Shown here: positions 42,690 to 54,350 of the stretch, piece after piece | Layout: each line of letters opens with the position of its first letter | Position numbering within the stretch: position 1 is the stretch's first letter | Assembly (NCBI RefSeq): GCF_036898095.1 | Contig: NC_090738.1 | Location: 56,930,648 to 56,994,647 of the forward strand | Source of the DNA: Palaemon carinicauda | Taxonomy: Eukaryota > Arthropoda > Malacostraca > Decapoda > Palaemonidae | DNA length: 64,000 nt | Direction of reading: 5' to 3' | The notes under the pieces: model-generated | Told to the model about the DNA's origin: nothing | Seen by the model: the letters and a program-made list of their open reading frames with translations, nothing else | The model's database searches: none | Position numbers and translations under genes: made by a program

Positions 42690-45415
42690 TAGTGCGACCA
42701 TGCTCTTGGTGCTGAGCGGTCACACCTGCAGTTACGCTCAAGGGGCTGGGCAACTGCAGGAGCCCCTCTTCGGAGGATTGCTCTTTTTAGGTCACTGGCT
42801 GACCCGTCTCTTCTACGAAGTGTTTCTCTCTCGTTCACGAGGGAGGACACTCATAGAGACTCCTCTTCGGAGGTCTCTTCTGCTGTTGTTGCTGTTGGCC
42901 ACCTTCGCCGTAAGGCTCACCGCCCGCTACGTCGTAAGGGCCTCCTGTCTCCCTATAAGGGTTCTAAGAGGCGCCTTTTTTAATCTTCTCCTCGTCGTAT
43001 GCAGCCTGCAGCTCCTTCCTGCTTAGATCTCTCCGGGGATCGATCTCCAGCGCCTTCCAGACCTTCCGCCCCTGGTGTAGATGGACAGCAGTCTGACCTC
43101 GTCATCCGACGAGCAACGGTCCCTTCGGGGCAAAGGGTTGCCTCCCACGGTGTGGGTGCTTCCCTTGCGCGTCAGGGTTCCCCTGCGCGCCCTTCTGCAG
43201 TGTTAGCGCACAGGCGCTCTCCTGCTCGTCAGCGTTCTCCTGTTTGCCAGCGCTCTCCTGTTTGCCAGCGCTCTCCTGGTCGTCAGCGCTCTCCTGATGA
43301 TCATCGCCCCTCTGCTCGCGAGCGCTCTCCTGAGGACTCCGAACATCCTGCTGTTCCTGTTGTGCGCGCCATCGGTCTCCTGCCCGTCAGAGCGCACCTG
43401 CGCTCCCAGTTCCTGATACGCGCCCTGTGCGCCCACATTCGCCCGCGCGACCTGGAACTTCGGTTCAGGTCTTGGACAAGGACTCTTCTCTCCTCGCCCT
43501 CGCGATCCGGCTCGTCAATCTGTTCCAGCGCAACAACACTCGCGGTCGCCTACACGTGCTTCCAAAGCTACTGTACGCACAGGATTCCACGCGTCGCCCT
43601 TCTGCTCGCCAGCGACCACAGACGCGTCAACGTTCGCCTGCTCGTCAGCGATCTCCTGCGCGTCAACGATCCCCAGCGCGTCGGCGATCCCCTGAACATC
43701 GGTGATCTCCTGACCGCCCGCGTGATCTTTCGCCTGCTTGCAAGCACCACCATGCGCCAACGCGCCATCGCTTGCCTACGTGCCGGCGTTCACCAACACA
43801 CCATCGATCGCCTGTTCGCTATCGATCTTCCACGCGTTACAGGTTCCCTGGACACCATCAGTAGCGATCTAGAGCTCGCCTGTTGTGGACCACGATCTCC
43901 GGTAGCTGAGTCTTACCGTAGATCTTCCTCCTGCTCGCCAACGCTCACCTTTACTTCTGTCCTTCTGTGCGCCAGCTTTCTTCAAATCGCCAGCGCACAT
44001 CTGCACGCCCTTTCCTGCCACGCACCAATGGGCGCCAACGGTTGTTCCTGAACGTCCAGGATCGCCTGATTGACAGCTCGCATCAGCGCTCGCCGTCAAC
44101 CGTCCCTAGTTTCTTACGCGTCAGCGATCTCCTGCACGCCCGCGCGATTCTTCGCCTGCGCGCTAGCGTTTTGTTAACGCACCACCGCTCGCCAATGCGC
44201 CGTCGCTTGCCAACGCGCCTTCACTCGCCTAGTGGCTATTGCTCGCCAAGACGCGCCATCGCTCGTCAACGCGCTATCGCCCGCCTACGCGCCATCGGTC
44301 TCCCGACCGCCTGCGCTCGGCCGCGTGCCTACACGACCACAGGCCCACGTGACCGCACGCACCAATGTTTGCCCGCGCGATGGAACACCGTTGGATCGCC
44401 AGCTCGATTCCTGCAGTAAGCCATCGCTTGCCTACGTGTCATCGCTCGCCTGTGCACTATCGGATTCCGACCGCCAGCTCTCGCCCTTCCAACCACGCCC
44501 GCCCTCCTTCTGCGCTCCCTCGCGCACTTTCGTCTGCGTGCCCGCGCACGGGCGCTTCCACGTTCGCCCACGCGCGAAACATTGATTTACCATCGCGCGA
44601 GCGCTAGGGCGATAGCGACCGCGATTCCCGTCGGGGTTTCGCAACACGGCCAGCCTGGCGAGTCTTCTGGAGCGCGTATTTCCAGAACATGGTCTTCACC
44701 CCGTAAACGCAGAGCATGGCTCGTGCTAGAGCAGGAAGAATCTTCAGGGAGGTCTGTGCAACATTCTTCTTTCCAGAACCTGGGTTAGTCCTTTCTCTTC
44801 GTCATTCCCTGGAAGCGTCTTGCCAGGGAGTTTTCCTTTCGAGATTTCTCCGTCGGGCAAGGGGTGACTGGTTTAGCCCTTCCTCTTCACCTCTCGTGGA
44901 AGGGGCTTACTAGGCCTTTCCCTCCTCGGTTGCGACCTAAGGTTTTGTACTAGGAAGCCCCAGGAAGATCATGGGTACTTTCCTCCTCTTGGGCTCAAGC
45001 ACCTTTGCGTTCCGTCGCCAAGTTTCGAACTTGCGGGCAACCTCGATGTTGGAGCATCTAGACGCAGTGTCCGAGGGCTTCCTCTCGGGTGTCTCATCCG
45101 TGAATGTCGACAAGCTCAGACACTCTTCCATCCTTGGGAAGAGCTTGTTTTGAGCCCAAGGTCAGAGAAATGGACAGTTGTTGTGCGGAGGAAGTCGAAT
45201 TCCGTTTTCACTCCTCCAAGGCGCTTACTTCCAGACTCTGCAGGCCTCTGACGCCTCTTCATTCAGCCTCGTCAGCCTAAGTTATCGGAACCGGCTACGG
45301 CAGCTAAGACAAGGTGTACAATAGCAGTCCCCTCCTGTCAGGGACAGGTAGCACGGGAGGCTCTCCCGGGGGGGCATAATCCTAGAGGGAGCGGCAAAGT
45401 TCACAAACCCTAGGA
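42690..45415 (+). pseudogene. E5 gag remnant
   Basis: The stretch 42840-42980 matches E3 25540-25650 (linker after the finger). 42999-44050 is an Arg-Ser-Pro-rich frame (ARQRSPVCQRSPVCQRSP) and the repeat region reaches about 44640. After RKRRAWLVLEQEESSGRSVQ (44710) the sequence jumps to the capsid-like core (SLEASCQG, 44810), so about 1 kb present in E3 and E4 is missing. The C-terminal basic part is near 45340-45415. Stops and shifts are frequent. Confidence 0.75.
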
Positions 45416-46400
45416 TTGGCAATCCCCCTTGCAGGTCTCACGCTGGGGGGATGCCTAAGGTTACTCGTCCGGATAACAGCCTCCCGATGCCGATTTCTGC
45501 ACGATCTCCGTGATCAGCCAAGGATATCGCGCCTCGCTCTTACCATCTCTCCTTCACTGTCAGCGAATCCAGTGTCACTGAGCCTCTATGCCATGGGGTT
45601 GGTAAGAGGTTTGCCCGTTGGGCAGAAGGATCCATGCCTTAGGAGAAGGTCCTCCATAGGGTCATCGACGGCTTTCCCCCCGGCTTCTTCAGTCGATCCT
45701 TTCTTCTGGGAAAGCTTCTGAGACGGGAATTCCGTCGTCGACCTCTCAGCTCTGATCAAGTTTGTCGAACAAACTTCGTCCAGCGTTGAACAGCAGAGTC
45801 GATCAGACTGGTAACGAGGCTGCAGGACTCCTTAGGCCCTGGATCGGGAGGACGGGTACCTCCAGGTTCCATTCCAATCATCTTCCAGGAAGCTCTGGGA
45901 ATTCAGCCTAGACTACAGGTGTTCCTGCTTAAAATGCAGTGTGGCGATCCTGCCGTGGCATCGCAGGTTTTTCCCCAGAGAACTCTCCCTGCTTTCCTCA
46001 TGGCCGCTCAGGAGCAGGCTTCCGCCTCCTTCGCTTTTTGGAGGTCTGGTCAACTCCGGTATGCTTGGGTTCGACCTTCTTCAACACCGAGACAAGCTTC
46101 CGGGTCTTTACCAAGAGTGGGGGATCATGGTAATTTGCTAGGAGCCTTCTCTACTTCTTCCTCAACATCTGGAGTATCTAGCCATGATATTGACTCCTTC
46201 TCCGAGCCTTCCCTTCAGTTGACTGTGGCAAGGCTGAGGAGAGTCGCAGTACCTGTTCTCAGTCAAGGAGAGCTTTCAGCCCTATCTTGGAACGTTTCCT
46301 GGGTCTCTTTTCCTCATTGACCCGTTTAGTTCCGAACGGTCGCCTCAGGATAAGTTCCCTGTGAGGCGGACCAAGTTCCAGTGGTATCCAAGCAATGATT
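45416..46400 (+). pseudogene. E5 reverse transcriptase remnant
   Basis: Nucleotide homology to E3 28600-29560 is clear (ANPVSLSLYAMG near 45575; SGFFSRS-type region near 45690; the thumb and linker region near 46240-46350), but no catalytic motif is readable in frame. Confidence 0.7.
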
Positions 46401-47490
46401 AACCGGACTTTCTGGTCCCTATGGGACCAGTGGAACGTTTAGACCGGCAATGGGTGTTGACCTATGGAACCTCTTGCATGGGAGTGGATATTCTCGTCCT
46501 TTCCCCACATTTGACGCTGTTCTCGGACTCGTCAAAGAAAAGGGGGGGTCATGTTCCGGTTCAGGCCTATGGTCAGGACCTGAATGGTACCTCCCCATCA
46601 TTCAGGCAGGCTTAGGGGCCGTAGTCTGGCCCCTCTACAGATCCTGCCGAGTCGCTTCATGCGCGACAACTTCATGGTACTGGCGTATTCCAACCAGCAG
46701 GGAGGCGCATTTTCATACTTTCGCATCTTGCAGTAGAGATACTGAGATGATCCGAGGTCCTCTCAATGCCACTATCGGCACTCATTCCGGGCAGAGGAAT
46801 GTTCTCTCCGACTATCTGAGCAGAGCCTCACAGATAGAGAGTACAGTGAGCCCTCGTTTATCGCGGTAGATAGGTTCCAGACCCGACCGCGATAGGTGAA
46901 AATCCGCGAAGTAGTGACACCATATTTACGTATTTATTTAACATGTATATTCAGACTTTTAAAACCTTCCCTTGTACGTAGTACTGTTAACAAACTACCC
47001 TTTAATGTACAGAACACTTAATGCATGTACTACAGTATCCTAAACTAAAACAGGCACAAATATTAAAGGCGATTTTATATCATGCGTTTCCTAAACACGC
47101 CAAAAAGCACGATAAAAAATGGCAACCAATGTTTTGTTTACATTTATCTCTGATCATAATGAAGAAACAAACTCATTTACACATCTGTGTATAGGTTAGT
47201 TTTTGCATCGATTATATTGATTATTCAGTACAGTATGTTGATTTTGTTATTACCAATGTTTTACTTAATTTTTCTTAGGACTTCCAAATTAAATGTTTTT
47301 CTTTATGACGCCGCCTGAAACGACGGCGTCATAAAATACGCTCAGTAAACAAACGAAGGCATTTAACGCGCATGATGAAAGTGATAAATAATGATATTAC
47401 AGTAAAAGCTTTTAGAAAATATGTTATTACAAATATTATTTACGGTATCTATATAAAATCATACATACGTAGCAAAGCAGGAAAACAATT

Positions 47491-47492
<2 letters not shown>

Positions 47493-47537
<45 letters not shown>
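47493..47537. repeat. (GA)n microsatellite
   Basis: About 45 bp of GA repeats inside the DNA transposon. Confidence 0.95.
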
Positions 47538-47541
<4 letters not shown>

Positions 47542-47738
47542 TTTACGTACGTAAATGTAAATTTTAAACAAAAAAAATAACCCCATTTCATATAAAATAG
47601 GTTATTACAAATATTTTACTTTATCATATTACAGTAGTCTGTATAATATTGTAAAGTTCAGTACAGTATGTTGTTGTTATAGTCGTGGCGATGAAATTCT
47701 CACGAAACAAAAACACGACATTCGATTACAACATCTGA

Positions 47739-47743
<5 letters not shown>

Positions 47744-47812
<69 letters not shown>
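47744..47812. repeat. (CT)n microsatellite
   Basis: About 69 bp of CT repeats inside the DNA transposon. Confidence 0.95.
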
Positions 47813-47816
<4 letters not shown>

Positions 47817-48285
47817 GTTATACAATACTTACATATAGATGAAGAAACTAAAATTAGTTTTCTTAGTGTCAATTAAATACGAAACGAAAAAATTATGCCG
47901 AGTTTACATCCATTTCAATCGTTGCTAAAAATACGGCATCCGATTTCATCAGCAAACCACTATTTTTTGGGAAACATCATTTTATTCTAGAAAATTGCTA
48001 CTCTTTAAATAGTTAATTGCACATTAAGAAAGCGTGTACTTTTGTTCTTAGATTTCGGGTGTGTTTTAAAAATCGAGTATTGTTGACTTCTTTTTGTTTT
48101 ACTTTTGGCTGTGATTAGATCAGCTGACGTCTAGCTGCCGCTCTTGAGAGTGTTCGAATACACTAACAAAGTATCGTTTATACCATTTCTTAACTTATTC
48201 AAACTGTCTACACTATACAGTTGATATTACATAGGCACCAATGTGTTATAACCTATCAAATTTTTTTGTTTATTACATTTAAAAC

Positions 48286-48297
48286 AACACACACACA

Positions 48298-48378
<81 letters not shown>
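48286..48378. repeat. (CA)n(CT)n compound microsatellite
   Basis: A short CA run joined to about 80 bp of CT repeats inside the DNA transposon. Confidence 0.95.
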
Positions 48379-48380
<2 letters not shown>

Positions 48381-48999
48381 GGCTACTTTTCACTACCTGC
48401 CATTCCTTACCTCTCTCTATCTCTCTAACAAATGATATTTTTGTTGCTCCTCAAAGTTTCATTTATATTGAAAATCAATCATGATGCAATTTTTCTTACT
48501 TTCTCCAATCTCGCACCATCGGTCACATCGCGGTATTTTCGAAATTTCCGGAAAATCCGCGATATATATATATATACATGCGTTATGAAAAAAATCCGCG
48601 AAGTGGTGAATCCGCGATGGTCGAACCGCGAAGTAGCGAGGGCTCACTGTACCTGGGGTTCTTTGGCCTATAGTAACCAGCAAGTCCTGGCCTGGGGGAC
48701 CTGATCACGACAGCCTGGAACTTCAAGCTTCCGCTGTTCTTCCCCCCAGTCTCAGACCCCAAGACTCTTTGGCAAGATGCTTTCCGGTGACAGTGGGACA
48801 ACATCGACGCCTGCGTCTTCCCACCATTGTTGTCTGTTGAGAATGGGTCTCAACAAGACCAGGTTGTCTGTCAACCTTTCGATGGCCCTGAGAGCTCCGC
48901 TGTGACTATACGCAGAACGGTTTCCGGACCCTCTGCTTCCCCTGACGGAACTCCCGGGAGAGCTTCTTCCACGACACAGGCTACTCAAACAACCACACT

Positions 49000-50020
49000 A
49001 CAACATCTTTCACGAGCCGTTGCATCGCTTCGGCTTCACGCCTGGAGACACTACGCCGCCGCCTCAAGAAGAGACAACCCGCTACAGTCCCGGGGCGGAG
49101 GTCTACCAGGCGAAGTGGAGAGTCTTCTGTGGTTGGTGTCGTGGGAGAGATACCCCTTCCCTTGAGGCCTCTTCTCCAGCAATAACGGAGTTATATCTTT
49201 TCGGCGGGAGGAAACTCTTTTCCGCTCTCAGCAGTGAAGCCTTTCCCTGGCCTTCAGGCTGAAAGGAATAGACTTTTTCCTTCCCGCTGGACCTTTCTTC
49301 GCTCATGCGAAGCTGCGAACGTCCCTGCCCCCAGTCGGAGGGAGACCTCCTCCATGGAGCATGGTTCAGACTCTTTAGTCCCTTAAGAGATCTTAAGAAC
49401 CATTACGTCAGGCCTCTGATCGTATTCCGTCTTGGGGGACGGTGCTCCTGCTCATTCTGGCCTCGGCCAGTGTGTAAGCAATCTTCATGGTCTCGTACGA
49501 CTCCGCCCTTTCAAGAGAATAGGGGAAGGCAACATTCAGGTTTGCTCCTGAGTTGTTTTCTAGACTCAAAATCTTGGAGTCCCGGACCTTCGGTTCGACT
49601 CCTTCAAGATTTCGAGTCTCCGTTCTGTATCAGATGACCCAGACCTTCTCCTTCTTGCCAGTAAAGGAATCGAGGGGTTATCTTTGGGAACAGCTGCAGT
49701 TTGTCCTCACGTGCAAGCCGGTTTGGGAGCACAGGGAGGACACAGGGGAGAGTCACCAGTATACCTCTTCAGCTCGGACTCAAGGGCATTCATCTCGACC
49801 TGAATCCAGACCCTCCCCCGTCACGTCGCCCTACAGCACGATGTCGGATACATCGCAACGTCCCTCGCCTTCGAGTAGAACTACTCTGTGACGCAGGTAC
49901 TACAAGCTGGAGTCTGGAAGTGTTTAATAACCTTCGCAGCCCGCTTCCTGCAGGACGTGACCCACAGGAGTATCGATACGTTTCTATCGCTCTGTGGTGA
50001 CTACACAACAGCTGGTCTAA
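49000..50020 (+). pseudogene. E5 tyrosine recombinase remnant
   Basis: VYQAKWRVFCGWCRGRDT (49107) starts YR homology. The core-binding part, box I region (near 49470), box II region (about 49830) and the end (VTHRSIDTF, near 49965) match E3 at the nucleotide level, but there are many shifts. It is not functional. 50021-50500 is the 3' untranslated region, alike in E3, E4 and E5. Confidence 0.75.
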
Positions 50021-50489
50021 CCTCAGGCTCCTTTTTGGACAGGTAGCAGAAGGTTGAGGGCATTGTTATCAGGTTTTAGTCTGCATGAACGAAAGAAGTA
50101 TGTCTGGCCCTTACTTCTTTCTTCATCGTCCCCTCTACTGGGGAAGCAGCTTCCTGGTCTCTGCATAGCTGACCTCAAACCTCTGCAGGTAAACCATGCT
50201 TCCTTGTGTTCCGAGTATTGAGTCAATACTGTCGCGTCCCCCATACCCTGACGAGGTGGTATTGGGAACGTCCTAACCCAGAGTTCCTTCTGTAACTCCA
50301 GGTCAACTGCCTAGGACAGGTCACACTTTCTTCCTTCACACACAAGCTTATGTAGGCCACACGTTCCTTGCAGAACAAGGAACTTGTGAGGTGCAGGGAG
50401 TCCTTTTCTCGAGTGCGACTCACTCGGATTCTGAGTCCCCGGGTAAGCCAAAGCCAGTATGGCTGGGGACTTTCCACCCTTCCTAAGGG

Positions 50490-50570
50490 GTTAGTCACCC
50501 AATGTAAATAGCGTGGTTTGTATTTTTCCTAACCATACAAACTTTAGCTATTTACATATATTTGCCCACC
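50490..50570 (-). repeat. E5 internal complementary region, collapsed
   Basis: Reads CGTGGTTTGTATTTTTCCTAACC without the about 41 bp found in E3 between the two TTTGTATTT repeats. The missing part is the exact circle-junction core. Confidence 0.85.
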
Positions 50571-50601
50571 AGCCCTGTCCCCCAAGTCAAGTCCTACCTC
50601 T

Positions 50602-50759
50602 AAGTGAAGTGAGACATTTCACCGGTGTGTGAGGGAGGGAGGGGTAGCAAGCTACCCCTCCCCCTAACCCTGCTAACTAGTGGGGGTAGGAAACCCTCGT
50701 TAAAATCTAATGGCTCGTCATTTCAGCTACGCCGAAAGTAATGCCCAATGTAAATAGCT
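50602..50759 (+). repeat. E5 right inverted terminal repeat
   Basis: Reverse complement of 41567-41724 (AAGTGAAGTGAGACATTTCA; GTGTGTGAGGGAGGG). The outer right module continues to about 50806. Confidence 0.9.
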
Positions 50760-50806
50760 AAGGTTTGTATGGTTAGGAAAAATACAAATTATCTCAGAAT
50801 TTGTCA

Positions 50807-51094
50807 TTTTTCCTAACCATACAAACCTTAGCTATTTACACATATTTGCCCGCCAGCCCTGTCCCCCAAGACAAGTCCTACCTCTAAGTGAAGTGAGACA
50901 ATTCACCGGTGTGTGGGGGGGAGGGGTAGCAAGCTACCCCTTCCCCTACCCCCTTGCTAACTAGCGCGGGGGTAGTTAACCCTCGTTAAAAATCTAATGG
51001 CTCGTCATTTTCAGCTACGCCGAAAGTAAACCCTATGTAAATAGCTAAGGTTTGTATGGTTAGGAAAAATACAAATTATCTCCGAATTTGTCAT
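50807..51094 (+). repeat. E4 ICR right part and right inverted terminal repeat
   Basis: After E5 the sequence resumes with TTCCTAACCATACAAACCTT, the second half of the E4 ICR, followed by the E4 right ITR (50886-51045) and the right-end module to TTTGTCAT (51094). Confidence 0.9.
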
Positions 51095-51359
51095 ATTACT
51101 TTCGGCGTAGCTGAAATGACGAGCCATTAGAATTTTAACGACGTTTTACTACCCCATCGCTAGTTAGCCGGGGTAGGGGAGGGTAGCTTGCTCCCCCCCC
51201 CCCCCACACACACACACACCTGTGCTTGAGCTCACTTTGCTCTCGGCTCGGATGGTAGACGGACGTGTCCTCTCTCATCCTCGCCTCGCTCTTGACAGCC
51301 ATTAATGCTTTTCTGCTTTTTCTTTCACAGGTTTGAGTGTGAAGTTGGCCTCTGCGATC

Positions 51360-54056
51360 ATGCGCACCTGTCCTGGATTACCCGACCGCCCCTGCGGAAC
51401 ATTCATGTTGGCAGTCGAGACAGACCCTCACACCCTTTGCCCTTACTGTAGAGGCCAACGGTGTGATAGTGGTAATAAGTGTGGTGAGTGTAGGGAGTGG
51501 TCTGCCTCCCAGTGGGAGAGGTTTTCTCGGCGACGTAAGAAGACGTCCAGGCGGGATGTTTCTCCTTCGAAGTTTTCTTTGAAAGGAGAAAATCCCAAGG
51601 ACTCTTCCGTTGCCCAAACCTCCTCCGAAGCTCCCGCTCGATCGGTCTCTTTCGAGAGACCGTCGAGTGGTAGCATAGACCGTGGTTCTGTTTCCCAAAC
51701 ACGGGGTTCGAGAGATGGCGTTGCATACCCCTTTCCCCCCCGGGGGAGGATTTATCTTTAACCAATTTATTTCAGCTTTGGTCTTCCTTGGGGCTCGAGG
51801 GTTCACCTTCCAAGGAAGCTCTTCTTGACATGATCTGATTGGGTGCCGCTGTCAAGCAATCGCCGACTTTGGCAGAGGTTGATACTCTCTCAATTGTTGA
51901 CGTTGTGGTGTCAGAGGTATCCAATGCGGTATCTCCTAATACCTCTGCCTCTTCTCATCCCGCAGTAGCTGAAGGCTCAGTTTCTCCCGTTCCTGCTCAA
52001 CCTACGAGGGAGAAACTTAAGTCCAACAGTCTCTCCTGCCGGTGATTCTCTTCCTCGGGGGAGTTCACATGCAGAGACTCCTCTTCGGAGGACTGCTGAA
52101 GGTCAGCTTGCTGATCCTATGGCCCCCAGAGGGCGCATACATCGCAAGGCTCGCCTTCCTCTTCGCCGGAGAGGCCTTCCTTCACCTTATAAAGCGGTGA
52201 GGAGGCGCCTCTTCGGTTCATCATCGTCGATGCAGTCCGCCACAGAGGAGCCTCGTCAGCGATCACCGACTGTTCCTGCTACGGGCCTGGACCTCTCTGC
52301 GGATCGTTCGCGATCCCCTTCGGTGGAAGGTCGTCCTTTCAAAGGGCACGCCGACCTTCCACCCGACAGACCTGCTGACCTGCCATCGCCGTTCCTGGCA
52401 GCTGATGGGCTTTACGCGCCAACGAACCCTGTCTATCATGATAGTCAGGCACCGGTCCCTACGGGGCAACAAGGGCGTACGCGCCATCGCGTGCATACGT
52501 CCCTTACGCGCCATGATGATCATGCGTGCCAGCGGTCTCCTGTATGCAAGACTTTACCTGAGATAGCGCGCCACTTTGCGCCAACATCCTGCGCGCCAGC
52601 GCTCTCCTGCGCGCCAGCGCTCTCCAACGCGCCAACGATTTCCTGCGTGCCAGCGCCCACGTACTGCCATCTTTCTTGCGTGCCCATGATCTTCGGATCT
52701 GGGGGATGTAGGGAAGTCAAGGACTTCACCTACACTCCAGGGCTCGCCAACACGCCGCCTAGTATCTCCTGCGCGCCATCCCTCGCCAGCGCGCAAGCAT
52801 GCGCGTTCACCTTCTCGCGCCCACGAGAATACGCGCGTGCCCACGTCCATCTCCTCCAGCAGCTATGAACTGCCATCCTGACGCGCGCCCACGCACACAG
52901 GTTCCAACTGCGCGCCCGCGCGCAAGGGATATCTCTCCTGCGTACGCGCGCCCTACGACATCTTCTGGGGTGCGCGATCTCTCGCCCGCACGCCCATGGG
53001 TCCATCATCCTGATCCTCCGCGTGCGCAAACATTCAGCTGCACGCGCGAGCGCACAATCAGCCCCCTGCGCACTCTCCTGTGTCTCCCGCGCATGCTTCT
53101 ACGCGCCATCACTCACCTGCGCGCCCTCGCTATCGCCCGCGCACGGACACGCATGCGCATCAGCAGTCTCCCGCGCGCGACCCCGGGTATTCCCATCGCG
53201 CGAGCGCCAACACGCTCCCCCACGCGAGCGCCAACACGCTCCCCCACGCGAGCGCCAATACCCTCCCGCGTGCGAGGCTGCAGGACAACGCACGGCAAGG
53301 TCGCCATCCCCCCCCCCCCCCCCCTGGGCAAGCTTAGAACAGCATGCTCGGCAGTGGAAGGGAAGCTTCCAGAAAGGTCCAAGAACATTTCTGCTTCTTT
53401 TTCTTTTCAAGCGAACCCCCCTTATGGAAACTCCTCCCAGGGATCTGTCGATCCCTGTCCCTCCAGAGGGAGTGTCTGACAGCGCAGCTGTCAGCCAACA
53501 GCCATGGTTTGGGGCACTAATCAGAGCGGTTACACAGGCTTTCAAGCCTGTTCTCTCTGAATTGGGCCACAAATCCTTGGCTGCGTCTACCCTTTTGAAG
53601 AGAAAAAGAGGAGCTTCGGACGTGGTGACTTCTCCAAGAACTAAGCTGTCTCCTCGTAAGCCCTCGAGGCAGGTTATCTCCCCCCCCAGACTTTTTCTCC
53701 CTCCCTGTCGGACGAGGATTTCCCGTCCTCAGGGGAGTCACGTGAGGTGAGACGTTTCCCCATCGCACCAATGAAGGAAACCCCACCTCGCGTTGAAAAG
53801 TCTTCCCGGGTAGGGCCGCAGAAGAACTTGCCTCCGTCTTTGTTGGAGTCCTGCATCCCTCCCAAGAGGGAGTCGAAGGACTCGAAGACATTGCCAAAAT
53901 CCTCGACGAGACTTAGGACGGAGCCAGCTAGTCACTCGGAGAACGTCCGCAATTCTCCCCAAGAAGAGCCTTTGGGGACAGGAGACTTTGCTGCAAGTCC
54001 AACATCCGGAGGAGAACTACAGGAGTCAGAACATGCATTTTGGCAGGTTCTGACTT
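51360..54056 (+). pseudogene. gag: E6 gag (family A), broken
   Basis: ATG 51360 (MRTCPGLPDRPCG) opens the finger with core DPHTLC and the Cys spacing of E3, then RRRKKTSRRD. It stops at 51761. Next comes LGAAVKQSPTLAEVDTLSI (51839), a frame at 52119-52868 with the linker, then an Arg/Ala/Pro-rich part with many stops (52550-53300) including three 21-bp repeats (CCCCACGCGAGCGCCAACACG) near 53220. The conserved core region at 53400-54050 (KRKRGASDVVTSPRTKLSP; CIPPKRESKDSKTLPKSS; SEHAFWQVL) is followed by the breakpoint. The capsid-like core of E3 and E4 is lost. Confidence 0.8.
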
Positions 54057-54350
54057 ATGAGGACTCTCAAGAAGATTCATCGTTACGTAGCCCCGTACGA
54101 TGATCCCCTAGCGGAAGCAGTGGACGCAATGTCCCTCTATTGGAACAGGTGGTCCAGCATTTACCTATTCCCTCCATCCAACCTTCTACTGAAGGTCCTC
54201 GACAAACTGAGATCATTCAAGGGGACGGCTGCGATAGTGGCTCACAAGTGGCCTAACAGCATATGGTTCCCTCTGGCGTTGGAACTACGACTGAAGTTTA
54301 TGCCGTTGTCGGATCCAGTTCTGACTCAGCTAGTGCAGAAGTCGACTGTC
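54057..54350 (+). pseudogene. E6 MT-like fragment (family C)
   Basis: Begins KKIHRYVAPYDDP and contains IYLFPPSNLLLKVLDKLRSF and WPNSIWFPLAL. These match E7 near 62990-63170 (YVAPNLDP; IYLFPPVNLQLKVLHKLRSF; WPKSNWFPLLL). The block corresponds to the YAFPPF region of families A and B. RT, RNase H and the first part of this domain are missing. Confidence 0.8.

Larger units (their letters stand above)
46844..48649. mobile_element. nonautonomous pogo/Tigger-like DNA transposon
   Basis: Terminal inverted repeats CAGTGAGCCCTCG ... CGCGG: left 46844-46866, and right 48626-48649 reads CGAGGGCTCACTG at its end. It is flanked by TA on both sides (46842-46843, 48650-48651). The inner subterminal parts also match (ATCCGCGAAGTAGTG and ATCCGCGAAGTGGTG). 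No transposase frame is present over 1.8 kb. A 12-bp perfect hairpin (TTTATGACGCCG) lies at about 47303-47334. TIR type and TA duplication fit the Tc1/mariner-pogo-Tigger group; the subgroup is inferred. Confidence 0.85.
46410..49060 (+). pseudogene. E5 RNase H and MT remnant, interrupted by DNA transposon
   Basis: The left part 46410-46843 has LTLFSDSSKKRGG (46513) and the strand up to the LSRASQIES stretch. The right part from 48652 resumes with CTGGGGTTCTTTGGCC, matching the E4 W-S-L-D-P-Q region, then the MT-like block. The TA-flanked insertion sits exactly at the join. Confidence 0.75.
41542..50806 (+). mobile_element. E5: degraded family A DIRS-like element nested in E4
   Basis: Left terminus GGTCCGTAACCGAAATACAA (41542), ITRs 41567-41724 and 50602-50759, right terminus ending AATTTGTCAT at about 50806. 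Gag, RT, RNase H and YR are all recognisable only as short homologies. A DNA transposon interrupts RNase H at 46844. The gag finger region (about 41800-42690) is replaced by unrelated AT-rich sequence with a T run at 42391. Confidence 0.88.
34078..51094 (+). mobile_element. E4: DIRS-like retrotransposon, family A, split by E5
   Basis: Left part 34078-41541; right part 50807-51094 after the nested E5. ITRs 34190-34351 and 50886-51045 pair as inverted repeats. The left terminus is triplicated. Gag, RT, RNase H, MT and YR regions are homologous to E3 throughout, with several nonsense codons and shifts. Confidence 0.9.

Noticed and set aside
47372..47554. Transposase fragment in the Tigger-like element
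   Set aside because: The frame is made up largely of (GA)n repeat coding R-E-R-E and has no DDE motif.
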